Assembly (NCBI GenBank): GCA_905221605.1
Contig: CAJNDS010002084.1
Location: 126,001-190,000 of the forward strand
DNA length: 64,000 nt
Direction of reading: 5' to 3'
From: Symbiodinium natans
Taxonomy: Eukaryota > Sar > Dinophyceae > Suessiales > Symbiodiniaceae
In this document: positions 39,347 to 51,900 of the stretch, in pieces
Layout: each line of letters starts with the position of its first letter
Position numbering within the stretch: position 1 is the stretch's first letter
Translations under genes and position numbers: made by a program
The notes under the pieces: model-generated
The model's database searches: none
The model's input: the letters and a program-made list of their open reading frames with translations, nothing else
What the model was told of the DNA's origin: nothing

Positions 39347-39870
39347 AATTGTAAACGCTTGCGCGCGCCGCCTCGGCAGCCGGGCCGGCCCAGAGAATGC
39401 AGTATGTGGAGATGACGCCTGGAGGCGCCCTCTAGGGGCCCGTTTCAGTGGGAAGGGTTGGTTGGGGGGAAGGACGCGGGGGAGGGAGGAGGGCGGGGAG
39501 GGGATTTCGTGCATCTTGAGGCCTTCTTCCTACGCCAATGGGGGACCTCCACAGCATCGGTTTGCAGCTGCTCCAAGCGATCATCGGGACGGGTCCCACA
39601 GGGCGGGTGGGGGGTGCGTCACAAAATTCTGCAAGCGTTTGGTCAGGGGCAGGAGACCGGGTCTACTTGTTCCGACTGCTGCAAGTTCGTTTGGGTTGGT
39701 TCTGGCGATGATTAGATTGGGGGAGGGGCGAGGAGGGGCGGGGGGGGGGGGTGGCGTCACAACATTTTGGGGGGGAAGGGTTGGTCGGCAGGAAGCCAAG
39801 GCGAACTACTGCAAGTTCGTTTGGCTTGGCCCGCCCGTATTGTCTTACTCGTAGCACCTCCTGGCGATGA
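39347..39870. repeat. Dispersed G-rich repeat, copy 2
   Basis: It opens with AATTGTAAACGCTTGCGCGC and continues as in copy 1 at 475. It shares GCATCGGTTTGCAGCT, CCACAGGGCGG, GGTCAGGGG, GGCGTCA and CGGCAGGAAGCCA in the same order. An internal partial duplication (GACTGCTGCAAGTTCGTTTGG near 39676 and CTACTGCAAGTTCGTTTGG near 39804) is peculiar to this copy. Confidence 0.65.
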
Positions 39871-42800
39871 TTACATGAATAATGAGAAGTCGCTGGTCCA
39901 GCTGTTGGATGGAGGAACTTGATTGAGAAGCCGGACTTGTCCGGACCGACTCAACCTGCATGCAGGAAACTCTTGGAGCGATTGGTGACTGCTTTCAGGA
40001 GTCAATGAGGGGCAAGGAGTGAAGAGACCGAGCAGAAGGGGATCTCCGGACCAGCATCAATGCATGCTTTGTGCGTGCAGTCTACGTGTCTGCATGGGAC
40101 GGTTGAATGCTTTCAGGTCAAACGCCAGGCGCTCAGGCATCAGCCAGTACCCAGCACAATCTGCAGAAGTGCTAGTTGCCACCTTCCGCAGTGTCCGAGA
40201 GATGCGTTTGTCTGTAAGCTTCTCATAAGGCCCTCGGCAAGCTGGCCTCCAAAATGCGAGTGGTTTCACGCTACGGCAGCCCTTTCATGTTGCTTACTTG
40301 CCGGAAGTCTCCCATACGCGACCGGTGAGCGTTGAGCGCATTGCAGCCTGCTAGGTGGTGGGGGCGACGTCTTCGGCAAGATGCGGAAGCTCATCCAGGA
40401 AGTTTTCGGCCAGTCACAGCGGGTCAGCATGAGTCAACACATCACTGTGATGACACGTGACAGCTGTTCCAGCGCCATTCCGCTTGGGCACAGAACGAAG
40501 AAGCACGGTTCTTGCCGATGGGACAGCTGTAGCTGCATCATGTTTTCATTGAGCCTAGTTGCATGCCATATTGACCAGTGACATTCGAATTCATATGCAA
40601 GCATACATAGAACAGTAACGATCTTCACAGCCGCTGTGCATGCTGCGCGGCCTCTGCGCAGTGCAGCGATCACTGGGGCGACATCCTCAGGTGTCGGCTT
40701 TCCTCACAATACCAAGCGGAGAGCACCAACGCACTCAGACATGTCCGTGGTACTTCCATGAAACCAAAGTCAAACGTGCCTAATTAAAAAGCATCAACAG
40801 CGTCAATATTGCGCTGTAACATCTCACGACGGGCCGCAGTTTGCCCGGTTACCAGCTCTTTCTGAAGTGCACACGAGCGATTTCGAGCTCCCTGCATCGA
40901 CTGCGTGCCTAACAGGATCTGACAGGTGCTTCTCAGCTTCTCTATTCGGAGTCGGGATGGCATGTCCGCCACCTTGGGATCCTTGGGGTTCCTGGCGTTG
41001 TGGGAAGGTCTGTGGCGCTTTGGTGTAGTTGTGTGTCGCCTCTTTGTGGGCTCCGCGTGACCTGCTCAGCACTAAAGTCACTAAAGGACGCCGACGAGAC
41101 GCAGCGCTGGTAATTGCTTCCCACTTTCCTTCATGTGCCCTTCATGGCTGAGATGGGAAAGAATTACCTCTGTCATCGCCTTGCAGAACAAAATCTTAGG
41201 GAGTGTCTCCTTTGGCGAATCGCATTGTAGGCAGCCACATCGAATCTTTGAAAGGTTGTTTTTTTTCGATGCGTGGGAAGCGTCCGCATTGGGGAATCGT
41301 ACTTTGGGCAAGTTGTCCAGCCGCGCTTCAATCAGGTTGAAAGATGAACGCTCGAGGAGTGCATCTCGGGTGCGCCCATTGGGCCTTCGAGTAAACTCTA
41401 CAAACGACAACAAGAAACAGCAAGCGCCTTCTTGGGGTTTTGCTGCAAGTGGACACTCCACGTTGTTGGAAAACGGTCTGCAACATCAGTGTCCGCCAGG
41501 CATTGTGAGTTTTGAGCACTCGCGCACTGACACCCATGTGCAGCGTCCACATTCAAGTTTCGTCTTTACTTGTGCCACTGTTGTGTAATCTGTTTAGGGA
41601 GCATCCACACTGTGGTGATGTGTACCTTGGCCAACTGGTGTGAGCTAGATCCACTCTTTGTAACTGTGGGTTTTTGGTGAAGTGCAGATGGGTGCAGATG
41701 GGTGTACTGCCATCCTGAGTAGACAGGCTGGTTCAGATTGAGGTGTAAAGACAGCGTGAACAACTTCCGCATGTTCAGCCCTTCCGTGACTTCTGCGAGT
41801 TCAATATGCCTTGGCGCAAGCGCACTCAGTTTCCCACTTCAAGTGTTGGCGGATGAGATCTTCAGAGCTCTTTCGTTTGTTTGTGTCAGGGCTCTGACTG
41901 CGGCTGTTGCACCGGATGGCGACATCGGCAACTCACCGGCAGCAGCAAACACGATATTCCCTGGACTGGCATCTTGCAGACTCGCCCTGCCAAGCTGTGC
42001 CACTCGTTGGCATTCGTCGCTACTGTGTATCGGCAGCTTGGCGCTGACTTGGTGTACCTTGCGTTTGTCCCTCCCTGCCTGCCCGTAGCCAATGACGGCT
42101 TCATCTCGAAGATTGGAGAATCGGACGGACTTCCTCTGATGAATGAGCTTCTCTTGGCATTTGACAGACGCATGTGTGGTGTGTGTGTGTGTGTGTGAGA
42201 AATGTTGTGGAGGAATGGCATGTTTGTGGAGCACTGAAACAGGGGCATGTTTCATCTCGTCTGACTGAGATGTCAGCGTCGCTGTAACATTCGGATCGTG
42301 TGGCTTTTCAGACCTCCCCCTGCCTCCCACTGCCTCTCGCGCTCCCAAAAAAAGTCAGCGCCGGCTTTTCAGTATCGCTTTTCAATACTGGCAGCTCTTC
42401 AGAGGACTGAAAGGTTTCCATGTCGCAAGCGGGATGCTTTATGAAACGTGAGTACTATCCAGTCCAAATTGCAGTATCATTGTTTGGCCAGTATTGACGT
42501 CTCAGGTACCTGATGACTGAATGCACGCATGATGTTACCCTTGCGAAATTGTTGGGGCGGCATGAGGTGGGTGCTGCGACACATCAAGATCCGGTACTGT
42601 CCTTTCTGTCTCCAGGTTGCGCCGCCTTGCCAGAATGGCCCGGCCACGGCTCACTTATTTGGCTGGATGCCCGGTCTTCGCTTGTGAAAACATGGCCTCG
42701 TAGGAATCTCTGTGTTGATGAGACGGCAAGCCCAAACATTCGACGTCTTTTGCTTGCCATCTTGAACATCCCCAAGGATGCCAAGATGCTGGCTGAGCCA

Positions 42801-44460
42801 ATCAGACTTGCTTTGTTTGTTGGGGTCTTATCAACGAGACGCAGCGAGACGCAGCGAGATGCAGCGAGATGCAGCACTCAGTAGTGGCCTTCAGCAGTGG
42901 TCGTCAGAGTGACAGTTGCTCAGGTCGGTCAGGTGGATTTCGAAGACAGGCGAGTGACACACCAGGCGCTTCAATAAAAAGCGCTCCATACCTTTGTGAG
43001 TTCTCATTCATATACCATTCCGTACCTGTAAGCGAGGAGGTGCAAGAGCTGAACCTGCAGGGGCAGCTTCCGTTCGGCCAAGTCCCTGAGCCTCGGCTTC
43101 GAATCACCATCTTTAGCCCTGGGGCGAGTGCTCATAACATCCCATAACAAATCATAGAGTATGATAGCTTCATGAGCTCTTCTTTTTTGTTGGCCTTATC
43201 TCGAGGTGCTGGAATTGGATGGGCAGGCTGCTGGACAGCCGAGTAAAACCGAAAGCTTCTCATTGCGCCATCGTCTGCTTCTGTTGACGTCGCGTTCCAT
43301 GTTCCTCACCAGGTTTTCGCCCAGACAGGAGCCCTGCTCCGGTGGGCTGGGAGACAGGCGCGGAAGACCTGTTGGCTTTGTCTCTTCGTTCCGAGATCTC
43401 TAGTTCTGCTTGAGGCGAAGCTTTACCCAGAGGAGCCCTTGCTCCAGCTGCGTTGCGATGCCGTTGAGGCAGGTATCCTGCAGCGAGGGCTTTGGCGGCT
43501 TTGGTTGTGCAGGAAGGTTTCAAGGAACCGTGTTCCATGGTGTACCAACACGTCTGTGAAAGCTCACTGCTCACACGCCATGAATGTGGTAGACTGGAGC
43601 TTGGGCTTTAGGGCTTTATTTGGCATGCACTCCGGAAGCTTTGGGAAGCTTTGGGATCCCACATCTGCGTGGGCCTGTATTGTGAGCCACTTTCGCGAAT
43701 TCGCAGTCGAGCCTCACAGTACCTTTATGTGCCTTTATGTGCCTTTGCAGTCAAGAAGTCAAAGGTCGCTGACCCATGCCTACTCCTAGCAGCTACGGCT
43801 AAGATTTTGTGTAACCTCCTGATGCCATGGCCGCTGCCGTCCATGCTGACTTCCAGGATGCTTGGCTGTGCACTGGTGGATTAGAGTGACCCAGTCAGGA
43901 CACAGGACATCTCAGGACTCAGGATCATCTAGACTTTAGATGCTTCGGCTGTTTGTCACAGCCGTTGTGCTTGCAATCGCCACGGCCCAATACCACGAAA
44001 AGCTGCGGAGCAACAGAGAAGCCACTGCGAGAAGGCAGATTCCAGTGAAGTTCAGCAGGAACACGGCAAGTTTCTCTTGAAATGGGTTGAGGTTCATCAA
44101 TGTACTGACTTCAGCGACAGTGACAGAAGTGCCTGATGCGCGACATTGCACGACCACTGCGAAGAGTTGCAAGCCGTGTGTGAACTTAAGACCCTCAAAG
44201 TGACCAAAGCCGCAAGCCTCACAGGACATCATAGCAACACCCTCAGAGAAGTCGAAGTCATGAAGTCGGTCTCTACCGCCTGAGGTGAAGGCAGGGCTTG
44301 CTGGTCCGTCAACGGGCTCCCCAGCAAACAGAGCCCCCCCCAAAGCGCTGCCCACTCCAATGGCAGATCCGAGAATCGAAATAGAAATAAGTAAATATAT
44401 AAATAAAAGTTTTGATTCAAATTGAAAAACACAGAAATAGATAAACATGTACATCATTTT
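39871..44460. other. Long stretch without recognised genes
   Basis: A short (GT)n lies at 42177-42198. Exon-like pieces without known family occur at about 41985-42175 (plus; contains FVATVYRQLGADLVYLAF), 42660-42830 (plus; contains NIRRLLLAILNIPKDAKMLAEPIRL), 43010-43120 (plus; contains VSEEVQELNLQGQLPFGQ) and 43936-44330 (minus; contains EKLAVFLLNFTGICLLAVAS, a possible membrane segment). I could not connect any of them. Confidence 0.35.
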
Positions 44461-44509
44461 TTTTTCTCTCTCTCTCTCTCTATATGTATATATATATATA
44501 TCATTGGCG

Positions 44510-44555
<46 letters not shown>

Positions 44556-44562
44556 ATTGGCG
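44461..44562. repeat. (CT)n and (TA)n microsatellites with a repeated ATTGGCG word
   Basis: (CT)n passes into three (TA)n blocks. The word ATTGGCG occurs between the blocks and again at the end, suggesting the TA run was duplicated. Confidence 0.9.
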
Positions 44563-46410
44563 GGAGGATGGTTGTGAAAGGCATCCGCAGTGAACGACAC
44601 TTCAAGTCAAAACGCTGGCAAAAACTTCGAAGGTTGCCCGAGAGTCTGAGCCTGATAGCAGCAGAAGTCGAATCTGTTGAGCCATTTGCACGTATGCAGA
44701 GGGTTGTAGGAGGGAGACGCGCGCGCCCAAGGAATCCTTCGAATCTCTGGGACTGGGCTTGGCAAGCACCATGTTCACGGCATTTCTTGGTATGAAGCGT
44801 GATCTGTGTTCTTCTGCTTTCTTATTCGCGGTACTCCCTAGCTTCTGATCAATAGGCAGGGGAGCCCATGAATACAACAACAGAACCTTGGAAGCACGGG
44901 GCTGGGAGTCCGCACTGTTTCCTCTTCTCTCCCCTTTCTCCTCTCTTCCTGTTGCCTTCTTCTCTCTGAGTCTTAGTCTCAGCATGAGTGAAATGAGCTC
45001 CCTTTGCCATCTCTGTGGCCTTCGTTTGAACTGGATCAACAGCCAATACATTGGGTACCGACCTTTGCAGGCGGAGTAGTAAGGAGTCTCCATTTGCTTC
45101 TGCAGCCTCAAGCTCCCCAAAAGCCACAACCCACTTCAGCAACAAGCTAATTAGTTGCTTGGCTCCCGATTGTAGTTTTGCAGCTCTGCAGTAAAGCGTC
45201 CCACCTCGCTTGAAGCTAAGTTGGTTCGCTTGGAGCTGAAAGCTGTCCAGCATGAAGCCTCTGGAAACTGCCGAAGCAGCCCTAACTTGTCCCTTTTTGT
45301 TTTGGCTCAGCACATCATGTTCTGTAATTCTAGGGCGTTTATGGGGGCCCAGCGAGTTCTGAAAATCACTTCATAGTAAGGGCATGCCAATCAACGCACC
45401 ACCTTACTAGAATTCAATCATGTCTTCGCCCTGAGCACAAGTGGGTGTGGTCTCTCTCCAAACTACAGTCGTTTTTCTATGCGCCACTTCCGCAGATCGT
45501 GAGAGTAATTTACGGATGCTGGCTGCTAGATGCTGCTGCCCCGTGGGCTGTCACTTGCTTTGCGGCTTACTGCACTTGGAACCGTTGAGATCATATTGCA
45601 GTTGCTGTGAAGGACCCATTACTGACAGCGCGGAGTTCACAGGGTTCGCTGATTCAGGCTCAGTGCGCTCTTCATGACCTCTTGAATGATGGCAGAGTTT
45701 CTTTTCCACATGGCCTACTTTCTTACTTTGCTGCAAACAGTTGAGCTGTGCGTTCTTGCTTTGCGCAGGGAAGAAGCGCGAAAAGCGCTCCACACGCTTC
45801 AGCATCGAGGGAGCGCCGGCAGACGACGGCGTCCCCGAAGCTCCGCGAAGCTCGCTGCCGGCTTCTGGGATCTCAAATGGTATAACGTTGGTTGCGATGT
45901 TGTTATCCTGATTTGGTCACTTCTAATTTGTGGTTCTTTGCGGGGTTACTATTCTCAGGCGGCCCCTAATATTTCGGGTGGTTTACAAAATCGGACCCAA
46001 ATCTAGAGAACTGACGATGTTAATCGCGTTTCAACAAATTGCGTTTCAATTGTTAAACTGGCCATACATTTTTCATATGTTGCATGTTTTCAAAATACAT
46101 TCAAAACCCCACAAGCGCTCACGCGGGAAGCGCTCATGCATGCTAAAGCGCTCACGAAGGCCTTCGGTGGTGTTTAGTGATTTGTGCCGCGTGTTTTCTT
46201 TTGGTGGTCCGGTGGGTGGAGGAAGGTCCGTTCCTGCTTGAGTCCACACCCTTTGCTATATTGTAATCTTCAGGGAATCCCACAAAGATTACGGCAGAGT
46301 GGTCTGGAGTGTCGAATCAAGTGATGACAGAGCCCCGAACTGCTTTTCTTAGAGAAAACTTTTAGCGCATGTTCAAGGGAGAGTTGTCCATTTAGCGGGA
46401 TCTTTTTTGT
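44563..46410. other. No gene recognised
   Basis: Open frames on both strands up to 175 codons lack domain character. AAGCGCTCACG words recur near 46114 and 46145. TTTTGGCTCAG at about 45300 resembles part of the dinoflagellate spliced leader, but the match is too short to call. Confidence 0.35.
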
Positions 46411-46419
46411 CTTTCCGAT

Positions 46420-46580
46420 TGCCCCCCCCCCCCCCCACCCTCGCCCCCACGGCCCACACACCTACCCATTCCGGAGCAGCTACCCACACCCCACCCACCC
46501 CCGCCCAGCCCACCCCACCACCCCCACCACATCACCCCCCACCACATCACCCCCCACCCACCCCCACCCACCCCACCCGA
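46420..46580. repeat. Poly-C and CCCACC simple repeat
   Basis: A C tract is followed by (CCCACC)n and CCACATCACCCC repeats. Confidence 0.9.
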
Positions 46581-48143
46581 CCCACATCCTTTGTCTCAGG
46601 TTCATCCCAGCGGAATTTGGAGCAAGAGCGGGACGGATGGCCTGCAGTTCGGCAGCAGGGACAGGTTGTGCTTGTGGTGAACTTATGGCACGAGCTAAAG
46701 AAAGGATGTTGTGAACCCTGAGCGACAGCAGCTTGGGGTCCCAGGTCGAAAATTTCGATTCCAAAGCATCAACCGGCTCACAGCGGCAGAGCCCCCCCAC
46801 ACCCCTAGCTGCAAGGGTGAAAGATCCAGAAACAGGACTCAACACGCGGCAAAGGCTCCTGGTTCCCATACTTGCAATGAGGTCCCAGGCTGAGGAAGCA
46901 CCGCAGTTTTTTTTGGGGGGGTTTGGTCTGCCTCATGCCTTGCTGGCCAAGGATGGAAATCCTGAGCGCGCAGCACTCAGAGGCCAGCTTCTATGCCAGC
47001 ACCTTGCATGTGAGCGGTAGTTCCCTGGTTGCGGAGTGTCTCCCACCCCACCTGATGATGCGGGTGCTAGGACGGCTGCAACTGCTCAACTGCTTTGCTT
47101 AAGTTTCCTTCGCCCTGCCACCCTTCATGCGACTCCGGTGAAGACCCTGATTTCGCCTCAGAGCTGCCGTCTGTCTAATTCGGTGTGGTGTCCACTATGT
47201 GCAGTTGGCAGTGATGGCTTATGCCTTCTGTTTGAACTGCCAGTGGGTGACCTTGGTGAATCTTGGTGACCATTGGTGTGTTCAGTGTTCCTTGCCCCTG
47301 CAGGTTCTCACCAGGCTCACTGCTCAGGACGAGTGTCTTGGCGGGAAAGGAGTGTGCTCTCCAGACATCCAAGCTACTAAGCTAGGGCCCAGGACTGACT
47401 CAGCCAAAGAAGGCTCGATGTGCGATGACCGCAAGACTCAGGATCCTGCGGCGCCTTGTGCCAAACCTGGGCCTCTCAGTGGAGGCGTGTTAACTTTCGC
47501 CTTGCCCAAAGTGCTCAAAACACGGGAGCAGTCTGGCCGCAGGCAAGTTTAATCCCCGACGATGGAATTGTCGCGGCATCCAGCGTGCTGACTGAACGAG
47601 AAGCTCTTGTGGAAGTGCTGACCACGGCTGATCACAGTATGCGCTGACATTGAAAGTCAAGAGGTGTTGCTCTGCCTAGGCATGGTTCCACATCCTGCTA
47701 CTGCGAAGCTGAGCTCGAGAAACACGACCAGAAGCGTACGAAGTACTACCAGAAGTGCCAGGAATCAGAATCCTGAGGCGAAGGATTCTGAAGTGAAGCC
47801 GCAGGCTGCTTGCACCAGCAAGTGCCACTTTCTGACTTTTTGAAGTATGTTGTAATTCAGTATAATGCTACAATCTGCTACACCACAGCGGCAGTGGTTG
47901 TCAGGCAGTGCCGCGAGAAGCCTGTTGAATGTGCCTCGTGAGGCCTCTACGTCGCTGCGTCCAGGTTTCTTTCGGACCTTCACGCAAGTCGACAGCTCAC
48001 TGCGCTACGCTGCATCCGCGATAGCCGCTTCTCGTGCTCGACATCGATTTGCTTCCATCCACTTGCGCTCGACTTCGTCAGAGGATGGAAATGCGGGCTG
48101 CATCGTGCGAACTGTGGAGGCGAGAGAGTTGGAGCTTTAGGTC
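46581..48143. other. No confirmed gene upstream of the channel
   Basis: Possible exons at about 47545-47635 (contains PDDGIVAASSVLTEREALVEV) and 47698-47775 (contains CEAELEKHDQKRTKYYQKC) precede the ion channel on the same strand. I cannot tell whether they belong to it. Confidence 0.3.
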
Positions 48144-48488
48144 ATGCCTGCACATAGCGCCTCTGAAGCTAAGATTTTGTTCCAGCATGTGTTCACTCAG
48201 ACTTGTGGCTCTTCGTGCCGTTGCCCCGAGGGCATTTGCTTTGACTTCTTCTTTGCCGTTATGGTGCTGGTAAACTGCGTATTCATTGGCATCGAAGTGC
48301 AGCATTCCATTGCATATCCAGATTCAAAAGCGATCAGCTTGATCGTGCTTCAGTGTCTTGGTTGAAGCCAGCGTACAGTCAGCAGACATTTTACCGTTTC
48401 GTCAACTTGTCTCCAGTTGGAGTGTGTGTGTGTGTGCGCGTGTGTATCATTCTGTGTGTGCGAGTATGTGAGTGTGGGTGTGTGTGAT

Positions 48489-48523
<35 letters not shown>

Positions 48524-48818
48524 GGTGCGTGCGTGAGTGAGCGAGTGAGCGAGTGCGTGCCCGTGTGCGCATGTGAGCGCGTGTGTGCGTGTGTGTACGT
48601 GCATGCATAAACACCTGTGCACTGTACATGGTGATAACGAAATGAGTCTGGTGAAGAACATGTCTGCAGGACGCCATCCTCATGTATCTGAAAGTTTCCA
48701 TGAATCAGCCAAAGATCCCACGCCCAGAGGCAATCATTTTCAACGCTGTTTCTCTCCAAGCTATGTCCTCTTTAGTCGGTCTCTGCTGACTTGCCAGAGT
48801 GCAGGTGTGTGTGTGTGT

Positions 48819-48913
<95 letters not shown>

Positions 48914-51900
48914 CGTGCGGTGCGGTGCGGAGCAGTGCAGTGCTGTGCGGTGTGGTATGGTGTCTCGTGTAGTGTAGCGTAGCGTAGCGTAGTGTAGTGT
49001 AGTGTAGTAGTGCGAGTTTTGTGTGTGTGTGTGTGTATGTGTGTGTGTGTGTGCGCGTGTGTGTGTGTGTGTGTGTTTGTGCGTGTACAGTAAGCAACAT
49101 GAGGTACATTCTGGCCCTTCTTTTCGCTATCGAACTCGCCATGCGACTCTGCGCGTATGGCTGCCGAGAGTTTTTCTGCGGAGAAGACTGGCTTTGGTCG
49201 TTGTTGGATGCGTTCATTGTACTCAGCTCAATCTGGGACATTGTATTGGACGTTCTGTTCCTCTGGGACGCCTCTGACAATCCAGTTTCCACCCTAAGAG
49301 CTATACGGATCCTGCGACTGGCCCGAATCGTGAAAGCTGTCCGATTGATGCGCGTGTTCCGCTTTGTCCGGGCGCTCCGGACACTGATCAGCTCCATCTT
49401 TCATACACTGAAATCCTTGTTTTGGGCACTGGTGCTGATGGTTCTGATCCTGTACGTCTTCGGTGCCTCGGCCACCATAAGAGACCTGAGAGAGAAGCAT
49501 CCCCAAACCTAAGAAGTCCAGTTTTGTAATTTTTTTGAAGGCCCTGAAGGCCAAGTTGTTATTCCAGGTACTAGTGCACTCGGAAATCACACGCCTCCTG
49601 CAGTGGAGCTTCCAAGCCCTTGACGGCCCCAAAGTGCTTGGTGCTCGGCTCAGGTGTGCTCTTCTTCCAAGCTGTAAACAGCTACCTTTTGGACCCAGAC
49701 AACCCGCCTCTGCCAGACTCGGCTTTCGAGGTGGGACCTTTTGTGTACATAAGTTGTGCAAAAACCCTCAAGGTCTGGCCTGGGCGCCTGTTCATTGATG
49801 GACTGTGAGGGGTTTTCCAGCAACTTGCAGCAACTTGCAGCAACTTGCAGGCGGCTTCAAAACACTACTATTCTCTGGCGGGTACAATGATGAGTCTTTT
49901 CATGTGCATCTCCGGCGGAACGAACTGGGAGAATGTCCTCGCACCCTTGATTCTTGATATGCAGCACTCGCGCATCAAGTCATAGTCATGTGGCGGGAGC
50001 CATGTGTGAACGTTGGTGTGTGAGCAGTCCCCAAGCTGGTTCTCGAGGATTTCGATCTCGGAGTTTTGGATATTGCTCTTCCTGTTTTATGCAGCTTGGC
50101 TGCATGCTGTCACGCGAATAGCAGCACATCACCTTTATCTTCATTGGCTACGAAGCTATCTCTCCGCCGCTGTCTGCAAGACCTTCAGTTGCCAAGGTGG
50201 CTTTTACATACCTTGCGGTGCTCAATGTGCTGCTCTCAGCTTCAGCTGACCTGGGTTCATTGCTTGGGCTTGAAGGGAAGCTAGTGAGGGCATTGAACTG
50301 CCAGTATAGTTGCCTCTCGGGCCCCATTGCCTGCAGTTTGTTCAAGCCCAAGAAAGAGGCATTATTTTCGATCGGTGCCGCTTCTCGCATAAGTTGGTGA
50401 TGATGCCTATGAATTATAGTCGAGCCAGTTCCTGCCTTGAGACCCGTCTACGACTCTTCAGTACTGAGGTAGCTCGCTTGCTGCTGCCAAAATTGTTTGA
50501 GATTAGCTATGATCGTGGCTGACATGTGCATTCTCCAGCGAGTCGGGAAGGCTCACTGCATATTTGTTATTGGGCTAACCACTGCCAGCTTTTATGGCTC
50601 TCGCGGTTGCTGTTGGACCCTACTTCCCCGGCCTGAGTATCTGCCCGACACACCATCAGCTTCAAACCCCTGCCGTTTCCGAGAACTTTTGGTACTTTCC
50701 GAGGTTTTGACTGCGGTCTTCTGCCAGTTCATGCCTCAACTGCCAGTTTCGCGGTGGTATTTGGGGGTGGGGCTGTATTTGGCAATTTGAGTCAGGTCTG
50801 CAATCGAATCGGCCCAAAGCGACCAAGCATCGTTGGTCCAACACATATTGGAAGAAAAAGAGGTCGGGATTACCCAGATGCAGTTGGTGTGTTGGCCAGC
50901 GGGACGAACACTTCAGCGGGTGTTGCTGCGCAAGCTTCGAGGGACGTGTGCAAACTTCAGCGCTTCCTGCTGTCATGGAGACTTTACTTTCTTGTCAGGC
51001 GCACCGCGAGAAGCTCCTGGATCTTTTTGAGCAAGTTGGAGAGGAAGACGGAACAATAACATTCGAAGTGCTGCTGGGTTGGCATTTGGCAAAGAGATTG
51101 TGTTGTCCCGAAGTAATCCGAGCACCTGTTTAATTAATAGCCCCACATTTAAAGAAATTTATTTCGCCGAGAAGCCCGCCGGAAGACTACTTTCCATTAC
51201 GGGGGATTTCGTATGGGGAGGTTCAACAAAGTTCTCGGGCTCCTTTTTTTGGCTTAAGAGTAAAGGCTTTAAAGAAGCCGAAGCTTTCTTTTTCCAGAAT
51301 CTGGCGCTCTTCAGAAAGCTAGAATTTCTTATGTGATTGCTTACTGGAGGAGAGAAGTTTTCATTCTTTCCTGAGCTACCCCTTGTGGGCTCTGCCCGGC
51401 AAAGGCAGCATCACATTTATGAAAACGGACCACAATTATCCTTGGGGGGGAGCCCCCGTCATGGATTCCTATTGTTTTTCATAGAGAGTCAATGCTTTGT
51501 TTGCAGTTTTCATAGAGATTCTATACATTCCTATTGTTTCAATACATTCTTATTGTTTTTAATAGAGACTCAATACAGGGCCATGGTCATACCATTGCGG
51601 AACCCTTTCTTTTTGTGGCGGGGGGGGGGGGGGGGGGCCCCAATTAAACAGGTGCTCGGATTACGAGGGAGAAGTGCTTGTTGAATCTGGTGTGTGTGAC
51701 AGGTGCGTGGAACGAAATTTCTAATGTGTCTTTAGTGTCTGCATGTGGACAAGCACGGCGCTTCTCACCACTTCCGCACAGCTTGAGACTGGGTTGCGGT
51801 TTGCCGACTGCCAATCATCTATTCGGAAAGTTTGGAATTTAGGGATAAAAGTTGCCTGTAGGTGTGACTGCGAAGATGGACGGCCAAAATGCCGCAGACA

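Noticed and set aside
45295-45315. Dinoflagellate spliced-leader relic
   Set aside because: Only TTTTGGCTCA matches the 3' part of the leader; too short and followed by unrelated sequence.
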